From positions 1 through 23,794 of the forward strand of contig JAYTVD010000082.1 in the NCBI GenBank assembly GCA_043744175.1: DNA of 23,794 nt. The letters run 5' to 3'. The first letter of the stretch is position 1, and each line of letters begins with the position of its first letter. Under the pieces are notes generated by a model that did not search any database, was not told the origin of the DNA, and saw nothing but the letters and a program-made list of their open reading frames with translations. This document shows, piece after piece, positions 15,470 to 22,407 of the stretch. The position numbers and the translations under genes were made by a program. This DNA comes from JANMEX01 sp043744175 (lineage in GTDB: Bacteria > Pseudomonadota > Alphaproteobacteria > Rhizobiales > Rhizobiaceae).

Positions 15470-15994
15470 TTAAGGATTGGGCGCTGCGGGAGTGACAGCA
15501 CTGGGAATTTGTGTGGCAGGTGTTTGGTCGGCTGGAGCCTCTGCTCCCGACGTGGCAGGCTCATCCGTTAGCTGGACCATCCAGCTGGACTGCGCCCCTG
15601 TGTCATATTCTTGAAATCCGGCGCGCTGAAAGCCTCGCGCGAAGCAATCGTTGATACCGGCAACCTTAAATTCTTTTTCAGCCACGCACATGTTGACGGG
15701 GCCTTCCCAACGTCCGCCGCGCTCGGCGTCTTCGGCATATAAATAGTAATAACGTGACGACAGCGGGCCTTCGATGAGCGTTTTGCACGATGAAGCATCA
15801 ATGTGCCACCACCCTTCGGTGGTCCATCCGGTTTTAACGCGGTAGCCAATGGAAACACCAATGAGGTTTTGCGTGGCATTACAAACGCGAAAATCGGCCT
15901 TTGCAGGCGCAGAACTGAACAAAAACAGCGAAAACACGCCCGCCAGAACAGGGTAGAGCGTTCGGAGCTTTAGCCCCAAAACCCATCTGTTCAT
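15470..15994 (-). CDS. DUF1036 family exported protein
   Basis: A 174-residue protein with a signal peptide or N-terminal anchor (residues about 9-33, ending near APAKA) and one DUF1036 domain. The domain has FRVCNATQNLIGVSIGY near 35-51, EGWWHIDASSC, YYYLYAED and a late NDCF motif. The C-terminus is a Pro/Ala/Thr-rich low-complexity tail. The ATG at 15994 is chosen because AAGGGG lies just upstream on the minus strand; an in-frame start at 16126 would add 44 non-conserved residues. DUF1036 has no known function. It is directly upstream of pyk and probably shares its transcript. Confidence 0.85.
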   Translation of the reverse strand: MNRWVLGLKLRTLYPVLAGVFSLFLFSSAPAKADFRVCNATQNLIGVSIGYRVKTGWTTEGWWHIDASSCKTLIEGPLSSRYYYLYAEDAERGGRWEGPVNMCVAEKEFKVAGINDCFARGFQRAGFQEYDTGAQSSWMVQLTDEPATSGAEAPADQTPATQIPSAVTPAAPNP

Positions 15995-16059
15995 GAAATG
16001 CCCCTTCGCATTGGTTCCATTCACTTTGCGAGGCCCCTTTTGTTGTAGAACACACCAGA

Positions 16060-16099
16060 TGTCAACGCGCGATTTAATCGATTTGAATTGATTTAATCG
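16060..16099 (-). promoter_or_regulatory. Direct repeats next to a -35 box upstream of DUF1036-pyk
   Basis: GATTTAATCG occurs at 16071-16080 and again at 16090-16099, a 19-bp period (close to two helical turns). On the minus strand a perfect TTGACA lies at 16065-16060, just downstream of the repeats in the direction of transcription. This is the arrangement expected of an activator bound upstream of a promoter, but the -10 is unclear. No regulator is identified. Confidence 0.4.
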
Positions 16100-16204
16100 T
16101 CTTGTATTGCTGGACAATCTTGCCAATAGCGCCGCGCAAACATCACGCCGTCGCCTCGCATCCCGTCCCTTGATGGCACACTAGCGCAGAGTGTAACGGA
16201 GACA

Positions 16205-16330
16205 ATGGCTTCTTTGCGTTTGAGCGGCTTCATCCAAGGAAAAATTGCGGGCTGTGATATGGCGGTGCGTCACTTTTATCACACGCAGTGCCTTCTGTTT
16301 TGCAACTGCCTGTGGTTAAGAGCGCTATGA
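16205..16330 (+). CDS. Possible 41-residue small ORF overlapping the next gene
   Basis: An ATG with GGAGA directly upstream (16198-16202) opens a 41-codon frame starting MASLRLSGFIQ and rich in Cys and Leu near its end. Its TGA overlaps the ATG at 16327 (ATGA). It matches no family I recognise. It may be a translated leader that couples to the downstream gene, whose own ribosome site is weak, or it may be chance. Confidence 0.3.
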   Translation: MASLRLSGFIQGKIAGCDMAVRHFYHTQCLLFCNCLWLRAL

Positions 16331-16725
16331 CCTTGCAACCACTCCTCAACGCTTCGCCTGTGATTCAACTTCATGCACTTGCTGCGGTGCTGGCGCTTGG
16401 GCTGGGGATTTTTCAGTTCTGGATGCCCAAACGCGGCCCTCGTCATCGCTATGTTGGTTATACATGGGCAGCACTAATGATGTTTATTGCGCTTGCAAGC
16501 CTGTTCATCCACGAAATCCGGCTTATCGGGCCGTTTAGCCCGATCCATATACTGTCGATTGTGACGCTGTTTGGCGTGCCGCGTGCGATATTGGCGGCGC
16601 GGCGGCGCAATTTTGTAGCCCATCAGCGCGGTATGAAAATTGTGTTCTATTCGGCGTTGGTTGGCGCAGGATTGTTCACATTTTTGCCCGGTCGCATTAT
16701 GGGCGCGGTGGTGTTTGGCTGGTAA
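16327..16725 (+). CDS. DUF2306-like integral membrane protein
   Basis: A 132-residue membrane protein with about four helices, and the DUF2306 pattern of HALAAVLALGLGIFQF (17-32), a basic RGPRHRYVGYTWA loop, FSPIHILSIVTLFGVP, and the closing HQRGMKIVFYSALVGAGLFTFLPGR in the last part. The function of the family is unknown. The ATG at 16327 is preferred over GTG 16288 because the first conserved helix follows it. It is divergent from DUF1036-pyk. The 332-bp gap between them (15995-16326) holds the direct repeats and the possible small ORF and nothing else I can name. Confidence 0.75.
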   Translation: MTLQPLLNASPVIQLHALAAVLALGLGIFQFWMPKRGPRHRYVGYTWAALMMFIALASLFIHEIRLIGPFSPIHILSIVTLFGVPRAILAARRRNFVAHQRGMKIVFYSALVGAGLFTFLPGRIMGAVVFGW

Positions 16726-16765
16726 GTGGCTTGTGTTTCTTGTCCGTACACTTGATAGCTAACGC

Positions 16766-17545
16766 ATGACTTTTGAACCCATCGAAATCATTGCCGGAAA
16801 TTATAGCCAAGGCCTGTTGTTGGTGGCGGACCATGCCATGCGTCATATGCCGGATGGGTATGGGCGGCTCGGGCTGCCGGATGCTGAGTTCGAGCGGCAC
16901 ATCGCTTACGATATTGGCGTTGAAAGCGTCACGCGCCATTTGGCAGCGATGATGAATGCGCCCGCCGTAATGGCGCGGTTTTCGCGGCTGCTGATTGACC
17001 CCAATCGCGGCGAGGATGACCCTACGCTCATTCGCCAGCTTTATGACGGCGCTGTCATTACCGGTAATTATCCGCTGGCGAGCGACGAGCGCCTACTGCG
17101 ACTTGAGAGGTATTATCGCCCGTTTCGCAATGCTGTGCGCGATTGTGCCAAGCAATGTGATGGCAATAGTGGCGGTGCTTGTGTTCTCATTTCGGTGCAC
17201 TCATTCACGCCCGTGATGGGGACGAAACCACGACCTTGGCATATTGGTCTCTTGTGGGACAAGGATGATAGGGTTTTTGTTCCCCTGCAAAGGGGCCTGC
17301 AGGCGGATGCCTCGCTTTTCATTGGCGACAACGAGCCCTATGATGGCGCGCTGAAGGGCGACACCATGCACGAGGAGGGCACAAAGCCCGGCCGCGCCCA
17401 TGTGCTGATTGAAATTAGGCAGGATTTGATTGCCGACGAGACGAGCGCGCTTGCGTGGGCGCAGCGACTTGCGCCGTTGTTACTTGCCCTCAATTCCGAT
17501 CCGGAACTGCATAAATTCAAGCATTATGGCTCAAGAACTGATTGA
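16766..17545 (+). CDS. N-formylglutamate amidohydrolase family protein
   Basis: A 259-residue protein of the FGase family (zinc-dependent amidohydrolases related to HutG). Visible motifs are LLVADHA (18-24), HIAYDIGVE (45-53), SRLLIDPNRGEDD (73-85), VLISVHSFTP and GRAHVLIEIRQDLI. In histidine degradation such enzymes split N-formylglutamate into glutamate and formate, but no other hut gene is in view, so the true substrate may differ. It lies 80 nt upstream of the gapR-like gene, possibly on the same transcript. Confidence 0.85.
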   Translation: MTFEPIEIIAGNYSQGLLLVADHAMRHMPDGYGRLGLPDAEFERHIAYDIGVESVTRHLAAMMNAPAVMARFSRLLIDPNRGEDDPTLIRQLYDGAVITGNYPLASDERLLRLERYYRPFRNAVRDCAKQCDGNSGGACVLISVHSFTPVMGTKPRPWHIGLLWDKDDRVFVPLQRGLQADASLFIGDNEPYDGALKGDTMHEEGTKPGRAHVLIEIRQDLIADETSALAWAQRLAPLLLALNSDPELHKFKHYGSRTD

Positions 17546-17625
17546 CCTTGCCAGCCTCTTGGGGCAACGAAGCGCTCACTTTATATCAGCTAGCGACTCG
17601 CAGCACTAATATACACGGGGATAAA

Positions 17626-17886
17626 ATGGCCGAAGACGTTATGGATAATTCGCAAACTGTTGCCGCTGGCCAGCTTCGCGCCTTCATCGAGCGCATTGAG
17701 CGCTTGGAAGAAGATAAGAAAAATATCGCCGAAGACATCAAGGAAGTTTACGCCGAGCTGAAGGGCACGGGTTTTGATACCAAAGCCGTGCGCACCATCA
17801 TTCGCCTTCGTAAGCAGGACAAGGCCGAGCGCGAAGAGGCGGAATCCATTTTGGACCTGTATATGACCGCACTTGGCATGGAATAG
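17626..17886 (+). CDS. gapR: GapR-family DNA-binding protein (DUF2312)
   Basis: An 86-residue protein with the full GapR/DUF2312 pattern: GQLRAFIERIERLEEDKKN, EDIKEVYAELKGTGFDTK, then RTIIRLRKQDKAEREEAES and ILDLYMTALG. In Caulobacter, GapR binds overtwisted AT-rich DNA ahead of polymerases and helps topoisomerases; this role is taken from the family. The ATG at 17626 has CGGGGA upstream. An in-frame ATG at 17542 overlaps the previous stop and would add 28 residues outside the domain. Confidence 0.92.
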   Translation: MAEDVMDNSQTVAAGQLRAFIERIERLEEDKKNIAEDIKEVYAELKGTGFDTKAVRTIIRLRKQDKAEREEAESILDLYMTALGME

Positions 17887-17948
17887 TTACGACGAAAACC
17901 ACCTTTCTGTCGTTCTTACCATTTGCCGCTGGCAATAGCACTGGCTTG

Positions 17949-18086
17949 CCCCTATGTAGGTGTTGGACGTTCTGTGCTTCCCGGCAGGCGTAACTTATAC
18001 CCCGGGGCCATACTGATCCTTAGGGAGCTGTCCCTGCTTTGGCCCGTGGGCTGGAGCACACGGCGCCCACCTACATTGTAGGCACC
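17949..18086 (+). ncRNA. ssrS: 6S RNA candidate
   Basis: A 355-bp gap without a gene (17887-18242 and beyond) contains a long rod-like fold. A 9-bp closing helix (ATGTAGGTG at 17954-17962 with CACCTACAT at 18068-18076) encloses large unpaired central regions. Inside is a GGGCCA/TGGCCC helix (18005-18010 with 18040-18045) and an apical AGGGA-GCTG-TCCCT hairpin (18022-18035). This is the 6S layout, mimicking an open promoter to bind sigma70 RNA polymerase in stationary phase. The position directly upstream of the 5-formyltetrahydrofolate cyclo-ligase gene is the classic location. Ends are approximate. Confidence 0.8.
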
Positions 18087-18123
18087 CGGGATCAACCTCT
18101 CCACCGGTTGTGTGGTTCGTTCA

Positions 18124-18170
18124 CTTTGGTTGGCCATAATTCTACTGCAATGGCCAACTGAAGCAATTTT
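18124..18170 (+). terminator. Probable terminator of the 6S RNA transcript
   Basis: A 14-bp stem (CTTTGGTTGGCCAT with ATGGCCAACTGAAG, two G-U pairs, 12-nt loop) is followed after three bases by TTTT at 18167-18170. It uses the left arm of the larger palindrome, so this fold competes with the full-length one. Confidence 0.55.
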
Positions 18171-18269
18171 CTCCGCTTCCGGTGCTCACGTACATTAAAG
18201 TACGCTCCGCTCCGGTTCTCGAAAATCATTCCATTTGACGCATTGCAGCGAATTCTGGACCAACCAAAG
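18124..18269. repeat. 146-bp symmetric imperfect palindrome (palindromic element)
   Basis: Two 70-bp arms around a 6-bp apex (ATTAAA at 18194-18199), exactly symmetric. Matching blocks from outside in: CTTTGGTTGG (18124-18133) with CCAACCAAAG (18260-18269); CTGCAATG (18145-18152) with CATTGCAG (18241-18248); ATTTTC (18166-18171) with GAAAAT (18221-18226); CCGG; and CGTAC (18189-18193) with GTACG (18200-18204). At least 48 of 70 positions pair when 1-base gaps are allowed. A near-direct repeat CTCCGCT(T)CCGGT lies at 18171-18183 and 18205-18216. No ORF is supported in it. Size and form recall palindromic intergenic elements of alphaproteobacteria such as Bru-RS, but identity is unproven. Confidence 0.8.
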
Positions 18270-18278
18270 CGCCCTATC

Positions 18279-18863
18279 TTGGTTGATTTTAAACTCCTCA
18301 AAAAAACACTCCGTCTGGAAGCCCTAAAACGGCGCGATTTGTTGTCGCTGGACTATATCGTCGAGGCTAGTCTCAAGATTGCCGATGTTGGCGCGACGCT
18401 GGCTGTGCTGCCGGGTGAAGTGGTTTCTGGCTTTTTGCCCATTCGCACAGAGGTGGATTTGCGCCCGCTCATGGCGCATTTTTCGGTTAAGGGCGCTCGA
18501 CTTTGTGTTCCGGCCATCATCGACAAGGAAACCATTGTGTTCCGCGAATTGGTGCGCGGGGCGCCGATGATTGATATGGGGTTTGGCACTGTTGGCCCCG
18601 GTCCTGAGGCTGCGATACTGGACCCGGCCTTGATGCTGATGCCGCTGGCGGCGTTTGACGGGCACGGCAACCGGATTGGCTATGGTGCCGGATACTATGA
18701 CCGCGCCATTGCACGGCTTCGCGATAAGGGTATTCAGCCAAGGTTGGTCGGCATTGCTTTTGATTGCCAAGAGGTGGACGCTGTGCCTTTCGAGCCACAT
18801 GACGTGCCACTAGATGCGATACTGACCGAAAGCGGGTTGCGCCGCTTTAAGGCTTGTGGCTAA
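18279..18863 (+). CDS. ygfA: 5-formyltetrahydrofolate cyclo-ligase
   Basis: Converts 5-formyl-THF to 5,10-methenyl-THF with ATP, returning the folate to one-carbon metabolism. It has the family core: the basic N-terminal LKKTLRLEALKRRDLLS, the phosphate loop region FLPIRTEVDLRPL, and the signature GYGAGYYDRAIARL followed by LVGIAFDCQEVDAVPFEPHDVPLD. No ATG is available. TTG 18279 is chosen because it lies just outside the palindrome and leaves about 10 residues before the conserved helix; TTG 18243 lies within the palindrome. It is downstream of 6S RNA as in many proteobacteria, and 8 nt upstream of the next gene. Confidence 0.9.
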   Translation: MVDFKLLKKTLRLEALKRRDLLSLDYIVEASLKIADVGATLAVLPGEVVSGFLPIRTEVDLRPLMAHFSVKGARLCVPAIIDKETIVFRELVRGAPMIDMGFGTVGPGPEAAILDPALMLMPLAAFDGHGNRIGYGAGYYDRAIARLRDKGIQPRLVGIAFDCQEVDAVPFEPHDVPLDAILTESGLRRFKACG

Positions 18864-18871
18864 GGGTTCAC

Positions 18872-19693
18872 ATGCGCTTTTTATTTCTCGGTGATATGGT
18901 TGGCCGCTCGGGCCGGACAGCGGTTTGGAAACGGCTTCCGGGCCTGATTTCGGACTATAAGTTGGATTTTGTGGTGGTGAATGGTGAAAACGCTGCGGGC
19001 GGTTTCGGCATTACGGAAGATATTTATCTGCAAACCATTGGCGCCGGCGCTGATGTTGTGACGACTGGCAACCATGTGTGGGACCAGCGCGAGGCGCTGG
19101 AATTTGCGCCGCGCCACCAGCAATTCTTGCGCCCTGCCAATTATCCGGCAGGCACTGCAGGAAATGGTTCGGGGCTGTTTATGGCCAAGAATGGCGCGCG
19201 GGTATTGGTGGCTAATATTATGGGCCGCGTGTTTATGAACCCCGATTTGGATGACCCGTTCGCCTGTGGCACGCGCATTTTGGATGCCTGTCCGCTTGGC
19301 GAACAGGCCGATGCGGTTATCTTCGATTTCCACGCAGAAGCCACGTCTGAGAAAATGTGTTTCGGCCATTTTGTCGATGGCAAGGCAAGCCTTGTGGTGG
19401 GTACGCATACGCATCAACCAACAGCGGACCATCAGATTTTGACCTACGGCACGGGGTATATGTCTGACAGTGGCATGTGCGGCGATTATGACTCTTCGCT
19501 TGGCATGGACAAGGAAGAGCCGCTCAATCGCTTTCTCTCCAAAGTCCCCAAGGGGCGTTTTGAGGCAGCGCAAGGCGAGGCAACGCTGTGCGGCGTGGGA
19601 TTGGAAATTTCTGACCGCACAGGACTGTGTGAAAAGATCGCGCCGCTGCGATTGGGACCACGGTTGGAAGAGACAGTGCCAAGTTGGTGGTAA
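18872..19693 (+). CDS. YmdB-like metallophosphoesterase (TIGR00282 type)
   Basis: A 273-residue calcineurin-fold phosphoesterase. Metal-site residues are visible: Asp8 in FLGDMVGRSGR, Glu39/Asn40 in VVNGENAAGGFG, Asn67-His68 in TTGNHVWDQRE, His154 in DFHAEATSEK, and His179/His181 in GTHTHQPTADHQIL. The closing GTGYMSDSGMCG motif is also present. Bacillus YmdB is a 2',3'-cAMP phosphodiesterase affecting RNA turnover and biofilm choice; the same activity here is inference. The ATG at 18872 has TAAGGG upstream, which also contains the stop of the previous gene, so the two are co-translated. Confidence 0.92.
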   Translation: MRFLFLGDMVGRSGRTAVWKRLPGLISDYKLDFVVVNGENAAGGFGITEDIYLQTIGAGADVVTTGNHVWDQREALEFAPRHQQFLRPANYPAGTAGNGSGLFMAKNGARVLVANIMGRVFMNPDLDDPFACGTRILDACPLGEQADAVIFDFHAEATSEKMCFGHFVDGKASLVVGTHTHQPTADHQILTYGTGYMSDSGMCGDYDSSLGMDKEEPLNRFLSKVPKGRFEAAQGEATLCGVGLEISDRTGLCEKIAPLRLGPRLEETVPSWW

Positions 19694-19755
19694 TGACGGG
19701 TTGAAACCTGTCGGGCGATACCCATATCCCCATAATTGATAAACGGGGACGTCGC

Positions 19756-20505
19756 ATGAGTATGTTTGCCTTTCTTGCCGATCCAACTGCCTATGTCGCA
19801 CTGGCGACGCTGATTGTTATGGAGGTCGTGCTCGGCATCGACAATCTGATTTTTATTTCCATCCTCACCAATAAACTGCCAAAAGAGCAGCAAAAGCGGG
19901 CGCGGCGGATTGGCATTTCGGCGGCACTGGTGCTTCGGCTCGGGCTTTTGTCCACAATCGCCATCATTGTAACGCTGACTGCGCCTGTGTTCACGGTTTT
20001 CGATCATGCCTTTTCATGGCGCGACATGATCTTGATCGCGGGCGGCTTGTTCCTTGTCTGGAAGGCCACCAAGGAAATTCACCACGCGACAGACCCGTCA
20101 CACCCCGAAGGCGATTTCGTCACCGAGACCGTTGCGATGTCGATGGGCGCTGCGATTTTTCAAATTTTGCTTCTGGACCTGGTGTTTTCCATCGACTCCA
20201 TCATCACGGCAGTTGGTATGACCAATGAAATCGGCATTATGGTGATTGCCGTTGTGGTGGCAGTTGCAGTGATGATGTTGGCGGCAGAACCTTTGTCGAA
20301 GTTTATCGAGGCTAACCCTACAATCGTGATGCTGGCGCTCGGCTTCTTGCTGATGATTGGCACAACGCTGATTGGCGAGGGTTTCGGCTTTCATATCGAA
20401 AAGGGCTATGTCTATGCGGCCATGGCCTTCTCGGCATTTGTCGAACTTTTGAATATGGTCTCACGCAATCGCAAGGCCAAGAAGCGGGCGGCTTTGAAAC
20501 GATAA
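19756..20505 (+). CDS. TerC family integral membrane protein
   Basis: A 249-residue membrane protein with about seven helices and the TerC family's paired acidic motifs: EVVLGIDN at 23-30 and LLLDLVFSIDSI at 138-149. A charged loop rich in His/Asp/Glu (104-124) lies between. Family members include tellurite-resistance TerC and manganese exporters such as Alx/MeeY; metal efflux is plausible but not shown here. CGGGGA lies 7 nt before the ATG. No manganese riboswitch fits in the 62-bp gap upstream. The stop abuts that of the convergent MFS gene. Confidence 0.9.
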   Translation: MSMFAFLADPTAYVALATLIVMEVVLGIDNLIFISILTNKLPKEQQKRARRIGISAALVLRLGLLSTIAIIVTLTAPVFTVFDHAFSWRDMILIAGGLFLVWKATKEIHHATDPSHPEGDFVTETVAMSMGAAIFQILLLDLVFSIDSIITAVGMTNEIGIMVIAVVVAVAVMMLAAEPLSKFIEANPTIVMLALGFLLMIGTTLIGEGFGFHIEKGYVYAAMAFSAFVELLNMVSRNRKAKKRAALKR

Positions 20506-21714
20506 TTAAGTCTTTGACGGTTCTTCCGGCTTTGTAAAACTAACCGTCGCCAGCAAACCAATTAACGCCAGTGCGGCAAAGCTCGCACCGGCGATAAATG
20601 TAGCTTGCGGGCCAATCTTATCCCACAGTCCGCCCGCGACAATGCTGGCGGCAAGCAACGCCAATCCCGTGAACAGATTATAGAAGCCAAATGCTGTGCC
20701 GCGCAGGTTCGCGGGGGCGTTGTCTGCGACCAAGGTGGACAATATGCCTTGCGTGAAGCCCATATGCAGCCCCCAGAGAATGATGCCGATGGTGATGCCT
20801 GTCAGCGATGTGGTGAGACCCAAAACCAAGTCTGCGGCGATTAAAATGGCGATGCCGACGCTTAAAATGGTGGTGCGGCTCATCCGGTCTGACAGCACGC
20901 CGACGGGATAGGATGACAGCGCATAGGCGATGTTCATCACCACCAAAACAGCTGGAATAAGCATCAGCGGCAGGCCGGCGGCTTGCGCGCGCAGGATCAA
21001 AAATGCCTCGCTAAAACGGGCAAGGGTAAACAGGCTGGCCAGCGCGGTGACCATCCAGTAGCTGCGGCCAAGTTGCCTCATGGCACCTAGCGACAGGGGA
21101 ATTTTGGCGTCTTTCAAAGGTGCAATTTGCGGCGGTTCGCTGACGGCAAACATCATCAAGCCAAGCGCGATGAATGCGGGGATGACTGCGACCCAAAAGG
21201 TAAATTTGAAATCATTGGCGCTCCACCACATTAATAATATCGCGATGAGTGGCCCAAGAAACGCGCCGATTGTATCCAGCGATTGGCGCAGGCCGAAGCT
21301 GGCACCGCGCAGTTCCGGCGGGGCGATATCTGCCACGAGTGCATCACGCGGCGCGCCGCGAATGCCCTTGCCAACGCGGTCCACAAACCGCGCGGCGATG
21401 ACCCAGCCAATGTAGGAGGCCAGCGGGAACACAGGCTTGGTGAATGCTGCCAATCCATAGCCGATGACAGCCAGCAGCTTGCGCTTGCCGAGCCAATCCG
21501 ACAAGGCGCCTGAAAATAGTTTGGTGATGCTGGCGGTGGCTTCCGCAATGCCTTCGATAAAGCCGACGGATAGAGCCGATGCACCGAGCGCGGTTGTCAG
21601 ATAAATCGGCAGTAGTGCATGGATCATTTCGGATGAAATATCCATAAACATGGAGACAAAGCCGATAACCCAGATGGAGCGTGGAATGCGGGAAAGCGTC
21701 GATGATTTGGCCAT
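20506..21714 (-). CDS. MFS transporter
   Basis: A 402-residue major facilitator with 12 likely helices. The MFS loop motif GALSDWLGKRK is near 69-79. The segment RVGKGIRGAPRDALVAD (about 111-127) marks a common subfamily usually annotated only as MFS transporter. VGVLSDRMSRT opens the second half. The ATG at 21714 is chosen for AAGGTAA just upstream on the minus strand; the frame is open further back to 21957, but that part overlaps the divergent gene. The substrate cannot be inferred. Confidence 0.88.
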   Translation of the reverse strand: MAKSSTLSRIPRSIWVIGFVSMFMDISSEMIHALLPIYLTTALGASALSVGFIEGIAEATASITKLFSGALSDWLGKRKLLAVIGYGLAAFTKPVFPLASYIGWVIAARFVDRVGKGIRGAPRDALVADIAPPELRGASFGLRQSLDTIGAFLGPLIAILLMWWSANDFKFTFWVAVIPAFIALGLMMFAVSEPPQIAPLKDAKIPLSLGAMRQLGRSYWMVTALASLFTLARFSEAFLILRAQAAGLPLMLIPAVLVVMNIAYALSSYPVGVLSDRMSRTTILSVGIAILIAADLVLGLTTSLTGITIGIILWGLHMGFTQGILSTLVADNAPANLRGTAFGFYNLFTGLALLAASIVAGGLWDKIGPQATFIAGASFAALALIGLLATVSFTKPEEPSKT

Positions 21715-21826
21715 GTTTACCTTGTTGCATTTTAGTATGCGGATTGCCATGACTCGGCGAAGATGGCCCTCGTCAATTTCGTTGTTGTAAACTAGACTTA
21801 TGGTAAGAGCGGTATGGGAAATTGAA

Positions 21827-22312
21827 ATGTTGCGCGCACTATTATTTATTGCAGTCTTGGCGCTAGCGCTTCCCGCCAATGCCAAAGACCAGCGGTTTAC
21901 ACCAGAGCGCAATGGCACGATTTCCTTTGCTACGCCTAAGGGCAATATTGGCTGCATCTATATTCCTAAGGGTGGCACGGATCGCTATCAGCCCATCGGG
22001 GGCGGGCCGGAATTGCAATGCGACCGCATGGGGCCGGGCTATGTGCGGCTTGTGTTGCATAAAACAGGCCGGGCCAAGAAAATCGTTAATCCGCTTGGTC
22101 CGATTTCGGGTGGACACGGTGCGCATGTGCGATTTTCGGCGGATATTGGCGATGTCGAGGGCAATGGTTTTATGATGCCCTCGCTCAGTGGCAATGTGCT
22201 TAAACTTGGCAGGCAATGGAAAAAAGGTGCATTTGCATGCAAATCTGAGGTCAAAGGTCTGACCTGCACCAGAGGCAGCCATCATTTCTTTATCGGAACG
22301 CGCTTGAAGTGA
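21827..22312 (+). CDS. Small secreted four-cysteine protein (DUF6636-like)
   Basis: A 161-residue exported protein with a signal peptide at 1-19 (MLRALLF to PANA before KDQRF). The mature part begins with SFATPKGNIGC and has four cysteines (43, 65, 138 and 147), an even number that suggests two disulfides in the periplasm. The end, FACKSEVKGLTCTRGSHHFFIG, together with the GNIGC start resembles the DUF6636 pattern, by recollection. Function unknown. The ATG at 21827 has GGGA 8 nt upstream; an in-frame start at 21800 would hide the signal peptide. It is divergent from the MFS gene. Confidence 0.78.
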   Translation: MLRALLFIAVLALALPANAKDQRFTPERNGTISFATPKGNIGCIYIPKGGTDRYQPIGGGPELQCDRMGPGYVRLVLHKTGRAKKIVNPLGPISGGHGAHVRFSADIGDVEGNGFMMPSLSGNVLKLGRQWKKGAFACKSEVKGLTCTRGSHHFFIGTRLK

Positions 22313-22407
22313 GCGAAATTGGCATTACTGGATAGCACTTTGGCTAGACGGCTCACGGCAATTTGCCTATAGACAGCCAACAAAAATTTAGCAGTTCAGG
22401 AGCAGCC

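Noticed and set aside
17949..18086. Signal recognition particle RNA as an alternative to 6S RNA.
   Set aside because: The conserved GGAAG-type SRP apical motif is absent, while the fold and the neighbouring gene fit 6S RNA.
18243..18278. Earlier TTG start for the folate cyclo-ligase.
   Set aside because: It falls inside the palindrome arm and adds residues outside the conserved domain; kept only as an alternative.
18092..18301. 69-codon minus-strand frame through the palindrome.
   Set aside because: It spans a palindromic non-coding element, lacks a ribosome site, and its composition follows the repeat.
19694..19755. Manganese riboswitch (yybP-ykoY type) before the TerC gene.
   Set aside because: The gap is only 62 bp and none of the conserved riboswitch loops is visible.
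18881..19801. 306-codon minus-strand frame opposite the YmdB-like gene.
   Set aside because: The plus strand encodes a full metallophosphoesterase with all metal ligands; the antisense product is Arg/His-rich with no family features.
21715..21957. N-terminal extension of the MFS transporter.
   Set aside because: It overlaps the start of the divergent secreted protein gene, is not hydrophobic, and a good ribosome site precedes the internal ATG at 21714.
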